A DNA stretch of 64,000 nt, taken from the NCBI GenBank assembly GCA_963710315.1, contig CAVPZW010000008.1, positions 930,001 to 994,000 on the forward strand. Reading direction: 5' to 3'. The notes below the pieces were generated by a model that was not told the DNA's origin, searched no databases, and worked only from the letters and a program-made list of their open reading frames with translations. Shown in pieces: positions 1-8,687 of this stretch (its first letter is position 1; every line of letters starts with the position of its first letter). Both the position numbers and the translations under genes were made by a program. Source of the DNA: Palsa-360 sp963710315. GTDB taxonomy: Bacteria; Acidobacteriota; Terriglobia; Acidiferrales; UBA7541.

Positions 1-1024
1 CGCGGTCGGGATTCAGCTGGCTGAGCGATTTTCCCAACTGCGCGACCTGATCGTCCAGGCGCGTGGCCGCGTCGTTGTCCACCTGATGCGCAAGTTCACG
101 GAAGACCGCGTAGCGCGAGGCGTTCCACGGAGGATCGCCGGGGCGGCGGCCAGGGAAACCGCGCTCCTGCCGCCAGCTTTGTTCGGGCGCCGTCAGCGAA
201 TGATGGCACGAGAAACATTGCAGCTCGGAATATTCCGGCCAGTTCTTGCCCTTGGCGCGCCAAGCAACGCGCTCCATTGAGGCGCGGAGCTGCACCGCCT
301 GCCCAACACCCCACTCCCGCACTCCGGCCCAGGCGTCATTTTCCGCAGGGATGCCGGGGGCGCTCTCGCGCGGCGTCTTCCAGTGGCGCGGCATTACGGC
401 GGAAAAAGAATCAAGTTCGAAATACAGGTCGGGGTGCCCAGCGGCGATCATTTCGTGATCGACAAATTTTTCCTGCGTGCCCAGATGGCAGGTCAGGCAC
501 TTCTCGGTGCGTCGCGCCAGGTTGCGCGTGTCGTACATTCCGGCTGCAACGGACTGCTGGTGCGTCCAGCTGCGCGTGGTGTGCGGGCCGAGCCACGCGG
601 ACGCCGCTCCGTGGCAGCTCTCGCAACTGATGCCTTCGCTTAGTTCGAAAGTTTTGGCGCGCGCTTCGGCCGGCACGTCCAGCGCGTGGCAGGCCAGGCA
701 TTTGGCGGCCTGCTCGGATTTGCCGAGGCCCAGGATTCGCGCCATGCGCTCGCCGATGGGACCTGTGAGCGCGTCATAGGCTTTGGCGTGCTTATCCTTT
801 ACCGCCCAGATGCTGTATTCGTCTTGAAAAATGCGATTGTCGGCGCGAGGCTTCACGCTGCCGTGGCAACTGGTGGAACTGCAGGAGCCGGGCCCCGTAT
901 ATTTGCCGGCGTCCGCGGGAGGATTTGCGGCGCGCGCCGGATTCATGGAGGCGACAATAATTGCGCCGAGCCAAACCGCGGCGCAGCGCAGCGTGCAACG
1001 CCTGGCCTTAGGCCCGATTTTCAT
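1..1024 (-). CDS. Multihaem cytochrome c family protein (C-terminus cut by window edge)
   Basis: The reading frame runs from an ATG at 1024 off the left edge without a stop, so about 341 residues are visible. Residues 1-33 form a signal peptide ending ARA-AN, which places it in the periplasm. Five haem c sites can be read in order: an unusual CX4CH (CSSTSCH, residues 48-54), then CLACH, CESCH, CLTCH and CFSCH. The pattern fits the cytochrome c554-like multihaem proteins common in Acidobacteria, which transfer electrons in the periplasm. No enzymatic function can be assigned. It is transcribed away from the cytochrome operon at 1.8-5.6 kb. Total haem number is unknown because the 3' end is missing. 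Confidence 0.8.
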   Translation of the reverse strand, partial: MKIGPKARRCTLRCAAVWLGAIIVASMNPARAANPPADAGKYTGPGSCSSTSCHGSVKPRADNRIFQDEYSIWAVKDKHAKAYDALTGPIGERMARILGLGKSEQAAKCLACHALDVPAEARAKTFELSEGISCESCHGAASAWLGPHTTRSWTHQQSVAAGMYDTRNLARRTEKCLTCHLGTQEKFVDHEMIAAGHPDLYFELDSFSAVMPRHWKTPRESAPGIPAENDAWAGVREWGVGQAVQLRASMERVAWRAKGKNWPEYSELQCFSCHHSLTAPEQSWRQERGFPGRRPGDPPWNASRYAVFRELAHQVDNDAATRLDDQVAQLGKSLSQLNPDR

Positions 1025-1210
1025 TCCGCGACTCGGATGAAGCCCGCCTTATTCGCGAGGGCCGTTCAGCCAGCCCGCGCCAGAATTTTTATACTGCCCG
1101 CAACAATTGAAGTCAATCAATCGAAAACGGCCAATTTCCAAAGGCGGCTATGAAGTCCAAATGAACCAAGGCCGAGACATGTTTCCGTTGACGTGCTCGT
1201 TTTAATTATC

Positions 1211-1218
1211 GTATATAC
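1211..1218. promoter_or_regulatory. Small palindrome upstream of the RHH gene, possible autoregulatory operator
   Basis: GTATATAC is a perfect 8-bp palindrome in an AT-rich patch 68 bases before the ribbon-helix-helix gene. RHH proteins commonly bind short palindromes in their own promoter. The link is inference only. Confidence 0.25.
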
Positions 1219-1285
1219 ATAAATTAGTTTTCTTTGGAATGCGCGCTCGTGGCTGCTTCGGTTTGTTCTTATCGGAGGACAAAAG

Positions 1286-1585
1286 ATGGCAAAGAAACGC
1301 TTCGTATCATCACCGCGCGCCGCGCAAGCCCGAAAGAACGCGAAGCCTACGCAAAATGACCGGATCGATTTTTCAGACCTTCCGGAATCGACGGATGAAG
1401 AGCTAAGCCGTGCCCGCCGGGTTGGCCGTCCAAAAAGCGGAAATGCGAAACAGCTCATAGCGATCCGCATTTCTCCCCGCCTCCTCTCTCAACTACGGCG
1501 GATGGCCTTGAAACGGGAAAAACCTTACCAGACGTTGATCCACGAACTTCTGGAAAAGGCCGCCCGCACATCCAAGGTGGCGTGA
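1286..1585 (+). CDS. Ribbon-helix-helix (BrnA/CopG-like) DNA-binding protein
   Basis: A 99-residue basic protein. Residues 33-45 (DLPESTDEELSRA) resemble the linker that precedes the DNA-binding part in BrnA-type antitoxins. Residues 57-92 (an IAIRISPRLL beta strand, then two helices with YQTLIHELLEKA) fit a ribbon-helix-helix fold. BrnA normally represses its own operon and neutralises the BrnT ribonuclease encoded just upstream, but no BrnT-like frame is visible on either side, so it is either a solitary regulator or an orphan antitoxin. The start is well supported by GGAGGA 8 bases upstream of the ATG. Function beyond DNA binding is not established. Confidence 0.65.
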   Translation: MAKKRFVSSPRAAQARKNAKPTQNDRIDFSDLPESTDEELSRARRVGRPKSGNAKQLIAIRISPRLLSQLRRMALKREKPYQTLIHELLEKAARTSKVA

Positions 1586-1794
1586 ACAAGCATTCGCAGT
1601 AAGTACTCGAAACTTTTCGATCAGACCCGCTTAGATATTACATTCACCCAATACAGGTATGGAAAACTACGCCTTCGTGAAGATGGACTCGCACGCTGGG
1701 GTCTGTTATATGAAATTTGGCGTGGGAGGCCAACCATGCCCGCGGTTCGCCTTTCTCGGGGAGCAACGGCTTGCTTTTTGAAGAGTTGAAGGAC

Positions 1795-3357
1795 ATGCAG
1801 CGGCAGCCGGACGGGACGCCCGTGGCGGCCGAAGACCTTCTGCGCTTGCCCGTCTTCAAGGATATTTCTTCGCAATTTCTCAAGAAAAATGCCAATGCCA
1901 CGGTGTGGCGGCACTTCAAGCGCGGCGAAATTGTGTGCCGCGAAGGCGAATTCGGCTCTACCGCATTTTATATTCTGGAAGGCAAGGCCAGCGTTGCGCT
2001 GGCCTCTCCCATCGCGCATGTGAAGGCGCAAGGCCGCCCGGAGGGTTTTCTTGCGCGGCTGACCAGCAAGCTCACCAGCAGGCTCGCCGCGCGCCAGGAT
2101 GATCGCCGCGAAGATGAAGCGGACCGGCGCTCCATTCCCATCGACGCCCCTGTCGATCTGGCTTACGACCATCCCGTGGCGGAACTCGGGGCGGGCGAGC
2201 TGTTCGGCGAAATGACCTGCATGAATTATTATCCGCGGTCCGCGACGGTGCGCGCGGAAACCGATTGCACCATGCTGGAGATGCTGCGCAACGTTCTCGA
2301 CGTGCTGCAAAAAAGCAAGGCATTCCGCGCGCAGCTCGACGAAACCTACCGGCGGCGCGCGCTCGATTCGCACTTGCGCGATGTAACCATCTTTCGCGGC
2401 CTTCAGCAGGAGTTCATCGACCACTTGCGCGACCGCGTGGAACTCATGCGCTTCGCTCCCGGCCAATCGATTTGCAAGCAGGGAGATCCCGCCGACAGTT
2501 TTTATCTGGTGCGGCTGGGCTTCGTGAAAGTTTCGGAAAATTATCCCGGCGGCGAACTGGTGCTGGCCTATTTGTCGCGCGGAGATTATTTCGGCGAGAT
2601 CGGCCTGCTTGGCGGAGGAACGCGCACGGCGGACTGCTCGGCGCTGGACCACGTGGAAGTGGTGCGCATATCCGCGGAAGATTTTCGCGCCATGGTGGAC
2701 AAATATCCGGTGGTGCGCTCCGGCCTAGAACGCTCCGCCCGCGAGCGCAAGGAAGCCAACGAAGAGCGTCTGCGCATGGTGCGCAGCGTGCCGCTGGAAA
2801 ATTTTCTGGCACAGGGATTGATGGAAGCGCAGAGCCTGCTTGTTTTAGACCTCGCAAAATGCACGCGCTGCGACGCATGCGTGACGGCCTGCGCCGATTC
2901 GCATGACGGCGTGACGCGCCTGGTGCGCGAAGGCCTTCGTTTTGAAAATTTTCTGGTGGCCACTTCCTGCCGCCAGTGCCGCGACCCGCTGTGCATGGTG
3001 GGCTGCCCGGTTGGCGCCATCCGGCGGCGCAATTCGCTGGAGGTGATCATCGAGGATTGGTGCATTGGCTGCGGCCTGTGCGCAAAAAATTGTCCCTACG
3101 GAAATATCAACATGCACTCCTTCGCGGCGCAGGCCCCGGAGCATGAGGTTAAACACGAAGTGGCCCACGAGCATGCGGGGCCAAAGAAAGCCGTAGTCCG
3201 GAAAAAAGCCACCACCTGCGATCTTTGCACCGACCATGCGGAGCCCAGTTGCGTCTATGCCTGCCCGCACGATGCCGCACATCGAGTGGAGCCGCGCGAT
3301 TTCTTTGCCGGGACGCTGGGACAGCGCGTGGGAAAAACGGGAAAGGCACGGACATAA
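1795..3357 (+). CDS. Double cyclic-nucleotide-binding domain / 4x[4Fe-4S] ferredoxin protein
   Basis: About 520 residues from the ATG at 1795; a TTG at 1717 would add 26 weakly conserved residues. Two cNMP-binding (CAP-type beta-roll) domains lie at roughly residues 15-175 and 190-310, each with a GE(L/I)FGE or YFGEIG phosphate-loop signature. The C-terminal third is a DmsB/HybA-like iron-sulfur module with four cysteine groups starting near residues 356 (CTRCDAC), 392 (CRQC), 423 (CIGCGLC) and 475 (CDLC), enough for four [4Fe-4S] clusters. It lacks a signal peptide, so it is probably cytoplasmic, passing electrons to the cytochrome b encoded 24 bases downstream. The sensory domains suggest that electron flow responds to a nucleotide or other effector. 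First gene of a three-gene operon. Confidence 0.8.
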   Translation: MQRQPDGTPVAAEDLLRLPVFKDISSQFLKKNANATVWRHFKRGEIVCREGEFGSTAFYILEGKASVALASPIAHVKAQGRPEGFLARLTSKLTSRLAARQDDRREDEADRRSIPIDAPVDLAYDHPVAELGAGELFGEMTCMNYYPRSATVRAETDCTMLEMLRNVLDVLQKSKAFRAQLDETYRRRALDSHLRDVTIFRGLQQEFIDHLRDRVELMRFAPGQSICKQGDPADSFYLVRLGFVKVSENYPGGELVLAYLSRGDYFGEIGLLGGGTRTADCSALDHVEVVRISAEDFRAMVDKYPVVRSGLERSARERKEANEERLRMVRSVPLENFLAQGLMEAQSLLVLDLAKCTRCDACVTACADSHDGVTRLVREGLRFENFLVATSCRQCRDPLCMVGCPVGAIRRRNSLEVIIEDWCIGCGLCAKNCPYGNINMHSFAAQAPEHEVKHEVAHEHAGPKKAVVRKKATTCDLCTDHAEPSCVYACPHDAAHRVEPRDFFAGTLGQRVGKTGKART

Positions 3358-3381
3358 TGTTTGAGGTTGGGAGAATGATCC

Positions 3382-4260
3382 GTGCGCATTGATCGCACAC
3401 ACAAAGGCTGGCTGGTCGCTTCGCTCGCCATCTTTGGCGTGTCGCTGCTGCTCTACGCCTTTTATCGCGTTCCAGCGGCGGCGGGATCGATGGGCGGCAC
3501 GGCAATGGGATTGGCATTCGGCGGCGCAGGATTTGCTTTCATGATTTTTGCCGCGCTGCTGGGCGCGCGAAAGCGAGTGCCTGTCTACCGTTTTGGCCGC
3601 GCGCAAACCTGGATGCGCGGACATTTGTGGCTCGGCCTGCTCAGCCTGCCTCTGATTTTATTTCACTCGGGATTCCGCTACGGCCATGGCTTGACGGCAT
3701 GGCTCATGACGCTGCTGATCGTGGTGGTGGCCAGCGGCCTGTTTGGAGCGGCGCTGCAACACTACATGCCGCGCGTGATGACGCGCGAAGTGACCATGGA
3801 AACCATTTACGAAGAAATCGGGCACGTGCGCGCGCAATTGCTGGAAGAGGCGGAGGAATTGATCCAGCAGGCCACCGGCGGCGACAAAAAGGCGCCGGCC
3901 GAAGGGAGGGAGCCGGATTCCCCCGCGCCCGCCATCGCCGTAACGGATGAGACCGCGCCGCTGCGCAATTTCTACGAACAGGAACTCAAGCCGTTTCTGG
4001 AAAAGCCCGGCGCGCGCGGCAGCGCACTGGGTGACGCCGCGCAGGCGCACAGCGCATTCACACAGCTGCGAACACTGGTGCCGGCTTCGCTGCATACAAC
4101 GATCGAGGACCTGGAAGGCATTTGCGAAGAGGAACGCCAGCTCACCTTGCAAAGCCGCTTGCACGTGTGGCTGCACGGCTGGCTGCTGCTGCACATTCCT
4201 CTTTCGTTGGCATTGATTTTGCTTGGCGCGATGCACGCCGTGATGGCGCTCAGATACTAG
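3382..4260 (+). CDS. Cytochrome b-like integral membrane protein
   Basis: 292 residues from a GTG start. Hydrophobic segments lie near residues 10-28, 40-60, 75-95, 105-125 and 262-288. Histidines suited to haem b ligation sit in or beside them (GHLWLG, HSGFRYGH, and HVWLHGWLLLH plus AMHAV near the C-terminus). A charged, probably coiled, soluble loop fills residues 140-250. The pattern resembles the di-haem membrane subunits of respiratory complexes that link quinone to c-type cytochromes; I cannot name a family with certainty. It lies between the iron-sulfur protein and the decahaem cytochrome (gaps of 24 and 12 bases), which argues for one transmembrane electron-transfer complex. Confidence 0.65.
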   Translation: MRIDRTHKGWLVASLAIFGVSLLLYAFYRVPAAAGSMGGTAMGLAFGGAGFAFMIFAALLGARKRVPVYRFGRAQTWMRGHLWLGLLSLPLILFHSGFRYGHGLTAWLMTLLIVVVASGLFGAALQHYMPRVMTREVTMETIYEEIGHVRAQLLEEAEELIQQATGGDKKAPAEGREPDSPAPAIAVTDETAPLRNFYEQELKPFLEKPGARGSALGDAAQAHSAFTQLRTLVPASLHTTIEDLEGICEEERQLTLQSRLHVWLHGWLLLHIPLSLALILLGAMHAVMALRY

Positions 4261-4272
4261 GACGGGACGCTC

Positions 4273-5634
4273 TTGCCGAGAACACGCACAACCAAGAAGC
4301 TCGCGCAGCGAATCGACCTCGACTACTTCAAGAGGCCAAGCCCGCTGCGCCGCTGGCGATTTTTGCTTTCCGTTGCGGCGCCTGCGCTGGCTGTTGTGTG
4401 CATCGCGTGGTTTGCAATTCGCAGCGACCGCCGCGTGTACTCCGCGGGAAACTTGTCCTCCGCGCACGCGGTGCTCACCAAGCAATGCTCCGCCTGCCAC
4501 GTGTCCACCATGGGTTTTTACACCGCAAAAGCGAGCGATCAAAAATGCATCGCTTGCCATGACGGCCCGGTGCATCATGCCACGCAGGCGTTTACGCCCA
4601 CTTGCGCTTCCTGCCATGCCGATCATCGCGGGGCGATTCGACTTGCAGCCACCAGCGACGCCGATTGCACGCGGTGCCATGCCAATCTGGAAACTCGCGG
4701 GAGTTCCGCCGGTTTTGTAAAAAACATCGGGAGCTTTGAAAGCAGTCATCCCGAATTTGCCGCGCTGCGGCCGGATCGCCGGGACCCTGGAACCATTCAG
4801 CTTAATCACTACGTCCACTTGCAGCCGAATTTGCTGGGACCGAACGGAAGACGCGTGCAAATGGTTTGCGCGGACTGCCACCGCTCGGCTGCCGATGGCG
4901 GCGGCCCGTGGCCCTATGGAGATTCAAAGAGCCAGGCAGGCGCCGCGAAAGTTTTGCCCGCCAATGGTCCGCAAAACGAATCGAGCGTGCCCGCGCTTTC
5001 GCGAGCTTACATGGCGCCGGCGACGTACGCGCAGACCTGCGCGGCCTGCCATTCGCTGCAATTCGACAAGCGCCTCGCGGATGCGGTGCCGCACGACAAG
5101 CCGGAAGTGGTTCACACGTTCGTCATCGCGAAATTGCAGGACTACATTGAGGCGCATCCCGCGGATTTGCGCGTGCCGCGCGATCCCAGCCGCGACCTGC
5201 CGGAAAAACCGCTCCTTGCCGACTATCGTTTGCTCACGCCGCCGCAGTGGGTCGCGGAGCGCACCGCCGAGGATGAGCAACTTCTGTGGCGCAAGACCTG
5301 CAAACAATGCCACACGCTCATCCTGGGCGAGAGCGGCGCGCTGCCCAAGATTGCGCCGTCGAATATAACGGCGCGCTATATGCCTCACGCCAAGTTCGAT
5401 CATTCGCAGCATGGCCTCGTCGATTGCACAAGCTGCCATGCCGCAGCAACAACCAGCCAACAAAGTTCCGACGTGCTTTTGCCGGGTATTGCGACGTGCC
5501 GCTCATGTCACCACGCCGGCCCAGAGGCGGCTGAATCGCGCTGCTTCGAGTGCCACACCTATCACGATCCCGCGCAGCGCAAACCCGCGCACAGCAATTT
5601 TTCCGTGGCGGAGTTGCAGGGCAGCGCGCGCTAG
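4273..5634 (+). CDS. Membrane-anchored decahaem cytochrome c
   Basis: 453 residues from a TTG start 12 bases after the preceding stop; no ATG is available before the membrane segment. One N-terminal transmembrane anchor (about 29-49) follows a basic stretch, so the haem domain should face the periplasm. Ten CXXCH sites are visible in order: CSACH (72-76), CIACH, CASCH, CTRCH, CADCH, CAACH, CKQCH, CTSCH, CRSCH and CFECH. The first cluster resembles cytochrome c3/c7-type doublets. As last gene of the operon it is the likely electron exit (or entry) of the iron-sulfur/cytochrome b complex. The terminal partner is unknown. Confidence 0.8.
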   Translation: MPRTRTTKKLAQRIDLDYFKRPSPLRRWRFLLSVAAPALAVVCIAWFAIRSDRRVYSAGNLSSAHAVLTKQCSACHVSTMGFYTAKASDQKCIACHDGPVHHATQAFTPTCASCHADHRGAIRLAATSDADCTRCHANLETRGSSAGFVKNIGSFESSHPEFAALRPDRRDPGTIQLNHYVHLQPNLLGPNGRRVQMVCADCHRSAADGGGPWPYGDSKSQAGAAKVLPANGPQNESSVPALSRAYMAPATYAQTCAACHSLQFDKRLADAVPHDKPEVVHTFVIAKLQDYIEAHPADLRVPRDPSRDLPEKPLLADYRLLTPPQWVAERTAEDEQLLWRKTCKQCHTLILGESGALPKIAPSNITARYMPHAKFDHSQHGLVDCTSCHAAATTSQQSSDVLLPGIATCRSCHHAGPEAAESRCFECHTYHDPAQRKPAHSNFSVAELQGSAR

Positions 5635-5647
5635 GAATTGCCGTTTA

Positions 5648-5719
5648 GTAGCACAGGCTTCAGCCTGTGGGGGTTGGGCCTTGCAAACACTAACCCCCAC
5701 AGGCTGAAGCCTGTGCTAC
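5648..5719. repeat. Palindromic REP-like repeat, CTTCAGCC family
   Basis: A long hairpin: GTAGCACAGGCTTCAGCC on the left pairs with GGCTGAAGCCTGTGCTAC on the right, with GGGGTT/AACCCC pairing further in and a short loop. It lies between the convergent decahaem cytochrome and GlcG lipoprotein genes, where it may also end transcription. The same family recurs at least ten times in this window. Confidence 0.9.
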
Positions 5720-5756
5720 ATAACCCGCCGCGCAGAACGGCGCGCAGGAACGTGAG

Positions 5757-7316
5757 CTAATTTGTGGGATTCGAAGGAAATTTCAAGTAGGGCAAGCGCA
5801 CGCCTTGCAACACAATCTGGTCGGCGCGAATCGCCGCTGGCGCTTCGAAGCCGGCCGATCCGCCTGAAGCGACGTAATCGTCCTGATCGATTCCGTCTCC
5901 ACTGATGCCCAGCCCGCCCACAAGCACTCCGTTGCGATAGAGCGGCACGGAGCCGGGAAAGAAAACCACGCCGCTTTGATTTGGCCCGGCGGGCTGAAAT
6001 CCCTGCGTGCAGGGATTGGCCACATCTCGCACGTAGAGATTAAAAAATGGGCCGAGGGAACTGCCATCGATTCCGGGCGGGAAAAACGGCTGTGCGCCGT
6101 AGCCAATGGTGCGATTGGTGACAGCCGTTCCCATGGGAACACCTGTGAGGTCCGCGGCGGAACGGGCGGCGCTGCTGAAGTACGCCATGTTGCGGGCTTT
6201 GCTGGCGGCAACGTCAACGCTGAACACCGTGCTGTCCGCCATGCGGTACAGGCCGATGATTGTGCCGTCGAGATCGGCGACGGCAATGGCCATGCGCGTG
6301 GAGGAACCGATGGGCAGTCGAATCACGGCGCGCGTGGTGTTGGCAGTGGCTATCGCGTTGTTGATGATTTGCGTGACGTCGGATGCGGCGAGACCTCCGA
6401 GCGGACCAGCCGCTGGCGCAACCAGCATGCCCTCGGGCGGCGTGCCGGCGCTCGCCGATGGGCCTACAACAAAGCTGCCGGTAAAAGTTCCCGCAGAGAT
6501 TCCGGCTGGCGGAGTTGTCTGATTCACGAACGGCAGGGCAACTCCGCCGATGAACACAACGCCGGGCGCGGCAGGCGTGGGGCCGAATCCGTTTGAGGTT
6601 GCCGCCGCGTAGGCTGCGTATTCCGCAACGTCTGTCGAAACTCCCGCTACTCCGATGCCTCCCACCAGGCTGCCGTTGCGAAACAGCGGCACGCCTCCAG
6701 GATTCACGGCCGTCGGATCGCTGTCATTCACATCCACTTTTCCCGTGGCCACGCCGAGGCCTGTAGTCGCTCCGCTGATCGAGCGTGCCGGCGGCAGCGA
6801 TTGCCCGGCAATAAAATTTGTGGAAAGAGGGCATCCGCGATTTGTGTTTTCGATTCCGTAGAGCGGCGCGTTGGGCGTGTCCGCAATTCCCGGAGGAAAA
6901 TGAATGCCGCTGATGAAGCGAACGGTGCGCGAGGAAAGAGGCGCCTGGTCGTTGCTGAAAAACGCCGCGGTGCGCGCCAGCGATACAGTGAGTTCGTTGG
7001 TGTCCACTAGCGCGCTGAAATTTCCCGCGGCCAGCGACGGCGCTGAAGGCTTGCGATAGACGCCCAGAATGGTTCCGGAGCGGTCCACCACGGCAATCAC
7101 CATGGTGTTGGGATTGGCGGCCTGCGCGGCGGCCTGCACCAGCGCGTTGACGTCGCTGGACGTAAGACTTTGCACGGAGGATGGCGGAGGAGCGGAAGTT
7201 AAAGGGCCGACCAGGCCTCCGCATCCGGCTACGATGGCAACCAGCGCGAATGAAATTCCGAAGAATATACTTCGCAAAATTTGTGATTTTTTAATTTTGT
7301 CGGTAAGCAAGCCCAT
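5757..7316 (-). CDS. Lipoprotein with two GlcG/HbpS-like haem-binding domains
   Basis: 519 residues from the ATG at 7316, which has AGGG seven bases upstream; an in-frame GTG at 7340 would add eight residues. A lipobox (AIVAGC, Cys32) predicts lipidation. Two copies of the GlcG/HbpS fold follow, about residues 50-285 and 320-510, each with the AIAVVD.DGTI(I/L)GLYR and late PL(Y/F)RNG.LVGG(I/L)G elements of the family. Such domains bind haem or act in redox sensing in some relatives; others have unknown roles. Its position between multihaem cytochrome genes suggests haem handling or redox sensing at the envelope. That role is inferred. Confidence 0.75.
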   Translation of the reverse strand: MGLLTDKIKKSQILRSIFFGISFALVAIVAGCGGLVGPLTSAPPPSSVQSLTSSDVNALVQAAAQAANPNTMVIAVVDRSGTILGVYRKPSAPSLAAGNFSALVDTNELTVSLARTAAFFSNDQAPLSSRTVRFISGIHFPPGIADTPNAPLYGIENTNRGCPLSTNFIAGQSLPPARSISGATTGLGVATGKVDVNDSDPTAVNPGGVPLFRNGSLVGGIGVAGVSTDVAEYAAYAAATSNGFGPTPAAPGVVFIGGVALPFVNQTTPPAGISAGTFTGSFVVGPSASAGTPPEGMLVAPAAGPLGGLAASDVTQIINNAIATANTTRAVIRLPIGSSTRMAIAVADLDGTIIGLYRMADSTVFSVDVAASKARNMAYFSSAARSAADLTGVPMGTAVTNRTIGYGAQPFFPPGIDGSSLGPFFNLYVRDVANPCTQGFQPAGPNQSGVVFFPGSVPLYRNGVLVGGLGISGDGIDQDDYVASGGSAGFEAPAAIRADQIVLQGVRLPYLKFPSNPTN

Positions 7317-7406
7317 GAGAGGTCCCTGCTTTGTTATCACATCGGCGCGCCGCGCTCAAGGCGCTCGGGCACGTTGTGCGAGAACTGCAAATGAAGGTGG
7401 GGGTGA

Positions 7407-7623
7407 GTAGGACAGGTTTCAGCCTGTCTTGTTTTGATTTTTGCTCGAGCAAATGGCAGACAGGCTGAAGATGTTGCGGAAAAACTCGCCCTATGTCATT
7501 CCGAAGGGCGGGGTTTGCCCGAGGAATCTGCTGTTTCTTGGAACATGAGAAGAAAAGCAGATCCCTCGCTTCGCTCGGGATGACAAACAGTGCTTTTTCC
7601 GCAGCCTGTGAAGCCTGTCCTAC
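7407..7623. repeat. Composite repeat: CTTCAGCC palindrome split by an inserted MITE-like element
   Basis: The outer arms GTAGGACAGG...CAGACAGGCTGA and GAAGCCTGTCCTAC form the usual palindrome, interrupted after GGCTGA by a 141-bp element. This is one of two interrupted copies in the window. The 7317-7644 intergenic stretch contains nothing else recognisable. Confidence 0.85.
7469..7609. mobile_element. MITE-like element (GTCATTCC hairpin type), inserted with GA duplication
   Basis: 141 bp. The right end TTTTTCCGCAGCCTGT matches the family terminus; the left end (AGATGTTGCGGAAAAACTC) is degenerate. The interior is a long hairpin from GTCATTCCGAAGGG to GGGATGAC. It is flanked by GA on both sides (7467-7468 and 7610-7611). 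No coding capacity, so it would need a transposase supplied elsewhere. Confidence 0.7.
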
Positions 7624-7644
7624 AAAAGGCCCTTCTGCAAATAC

Positions 7645-8337
7645 TTAGAGAAGCGATTTCAGCCTGGCCGGCAATTCAGCAAGCCCGTTAACGAGCAAGT
7701 CAGGCTCGAATTCCCATGGATCGAAAACTCGTTTCGGATCGCGTTGCACCCAGGCCGTGCGCAGGCCACAGGCCTTCGCGCCGATCACATCGAAGGGATT
7801 GCTCGAAATGAGCCAGACCATGTCTCTTCGAGCGTGCAATTCAGCGACGAGGTATTCGTACACGGCGGGGTCCGGCTTGAAGGTGCGAATGGGGTCCACG
7901 CTGACAATTTTGCTGAAGTGCGGCAGGACCTTAGCGTGATCGAGCAGAGCGCGCACGGCGTTCTCGGTTCCGTTTGAGCATGCGGCAATCGTGAAGCCTT
8001 GCGCGGCGAATTCCTGGAGCGCGCCGCTCACATCCGGATAGGCCGGCAGCTGCAGATACTTGGCCATCAATTGCGCCACCGCATCTTCGGAAAGAGGAAT
8101 GCCCAAATGCCTGCTCACAAAGCGCAATGCCTGCGCCGTGCACACGTCAAAAGGCTGATACTTTTTCATGAGCGCGCGGCGGAAGGAGTATTCGATTTGC
8201 TTGCCGCGCCACAGCTCGGACGCTTCCTTTGCTTTTTCCGCGAACGGCGCGCGCAAATGCTCCTCCATGTGAAATGGATCGATCAGCGTGCCGTACACGT
8301 CGAAAGCCAGGACTGGATTGGGGCGCTCGTTTGGCAT
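7645..8337 (-). CDS. Haloacid dehalogenase type II family hydrolase
   Basis: 230 residues from the ATG at 8337, chosen over an upstream ATG at 8361 because AGGA stands six bases before it. HAD motifs are complete: FDVYGTLID with nucleophile Asp13, SNG at 121-123, Lys154 in FKPDP, and SSNPFD at 178-183. The last motif is typical of (S)-2-haloacid dehalogenases, which hydrolyse 2-haloacids to 2-hydroxyacids in the cytoplasm. The closest named activity is therefore L-2-haloacid dehalogenase, but many such proteins act on other small organic acids or phosphates and the substrate cannot be read from sequence. It stands alone between repeats. Confidence 0.8.
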   Translation of the reverse strand: MPNERPNPVLAFDVYGTLIDPFHMEEHLRAPFAEKAKEASELWRGKQIEYSFRRALMKKYQPFDVCTAQALRFVSRHLGIPLSEDAVAQLMAKYLQLPAYPDVSGALQEFAAQGFTIAACSNGTENAVRALLDHAKVLPHFSKIVSVDPIRTFKPDPAVYEYLVAELHARRDMVWLISSNPFDVIGAKACGLRTAWVQRDPKRVFDPWEFEPDLLVNGLAELPARLKSLL

Positions 8338-8412
8338 GGAATTTCCTCGCGCCGCAAGCATAAGGGCGGAGGCGCATTTTGGGAACCGCGAAGACGATTC
8401 AACTCAGGATTC

Positions 8413-8554
8413 ACAGCCTGCTGAAAAAGTAGTCAATTTTGTCATTCCGAGCGGAGCGAGGAATCTCTCTTTCTTTTCACGCGTTTAAACCGAAGAGAGA
8501 TTCCTCGCTCCGCTCGGAATGACAAAGTGCTTCTGGAGTTTTCCCGCAGCTTGT
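8413..8554. mobile_element. MITE-like element, solo copy with TC duplication
   Basis: 142 bp. Ends ACAGCCTGCTGAAAAA and TTTTCCCGCAGCTTGT form imperfect terminal inverted repeats. The inside is a hairpin from GTCATTCCGAGCGGAGC to its complement. TC occurs on both flanks (8411-8412 and 8555-8556), equal to the GA duplication on the other strand. The element fills most of the 8338-8687 gap; the rest is leader of the next gene with no clear promoter. Confidence 0.75.
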
Positions 8555-8687
8555 TCCGGCTGCGGCGAGGGTGTTTTCAAGTGGGCGCATCGCGGGCCGA
8601 AACGCCTTGCCGCCACTGGGAGATTGTTGTTAGCTAGTCAGCGGACGGCTGAACGGATATTGTCAGCGGGAGAATCAATACAACAGG

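Noticed and set aside
1621..2652. Long open frame on the minus strand (343 codons) opposite the cyclic-nucleotide/iron-sulfur gene
   Set aside because: It has no recognisable domain, its composition is arginine- and alanine-rich as expected of a GC-rich shadow, and the plus strand encodes a clear multi-domain protein.
3658..4881. Minus-strand frame of 407 codons across the cytochrome b and decahaem genes
   Set aside because: It crosses two convincing genes and has no known motif.
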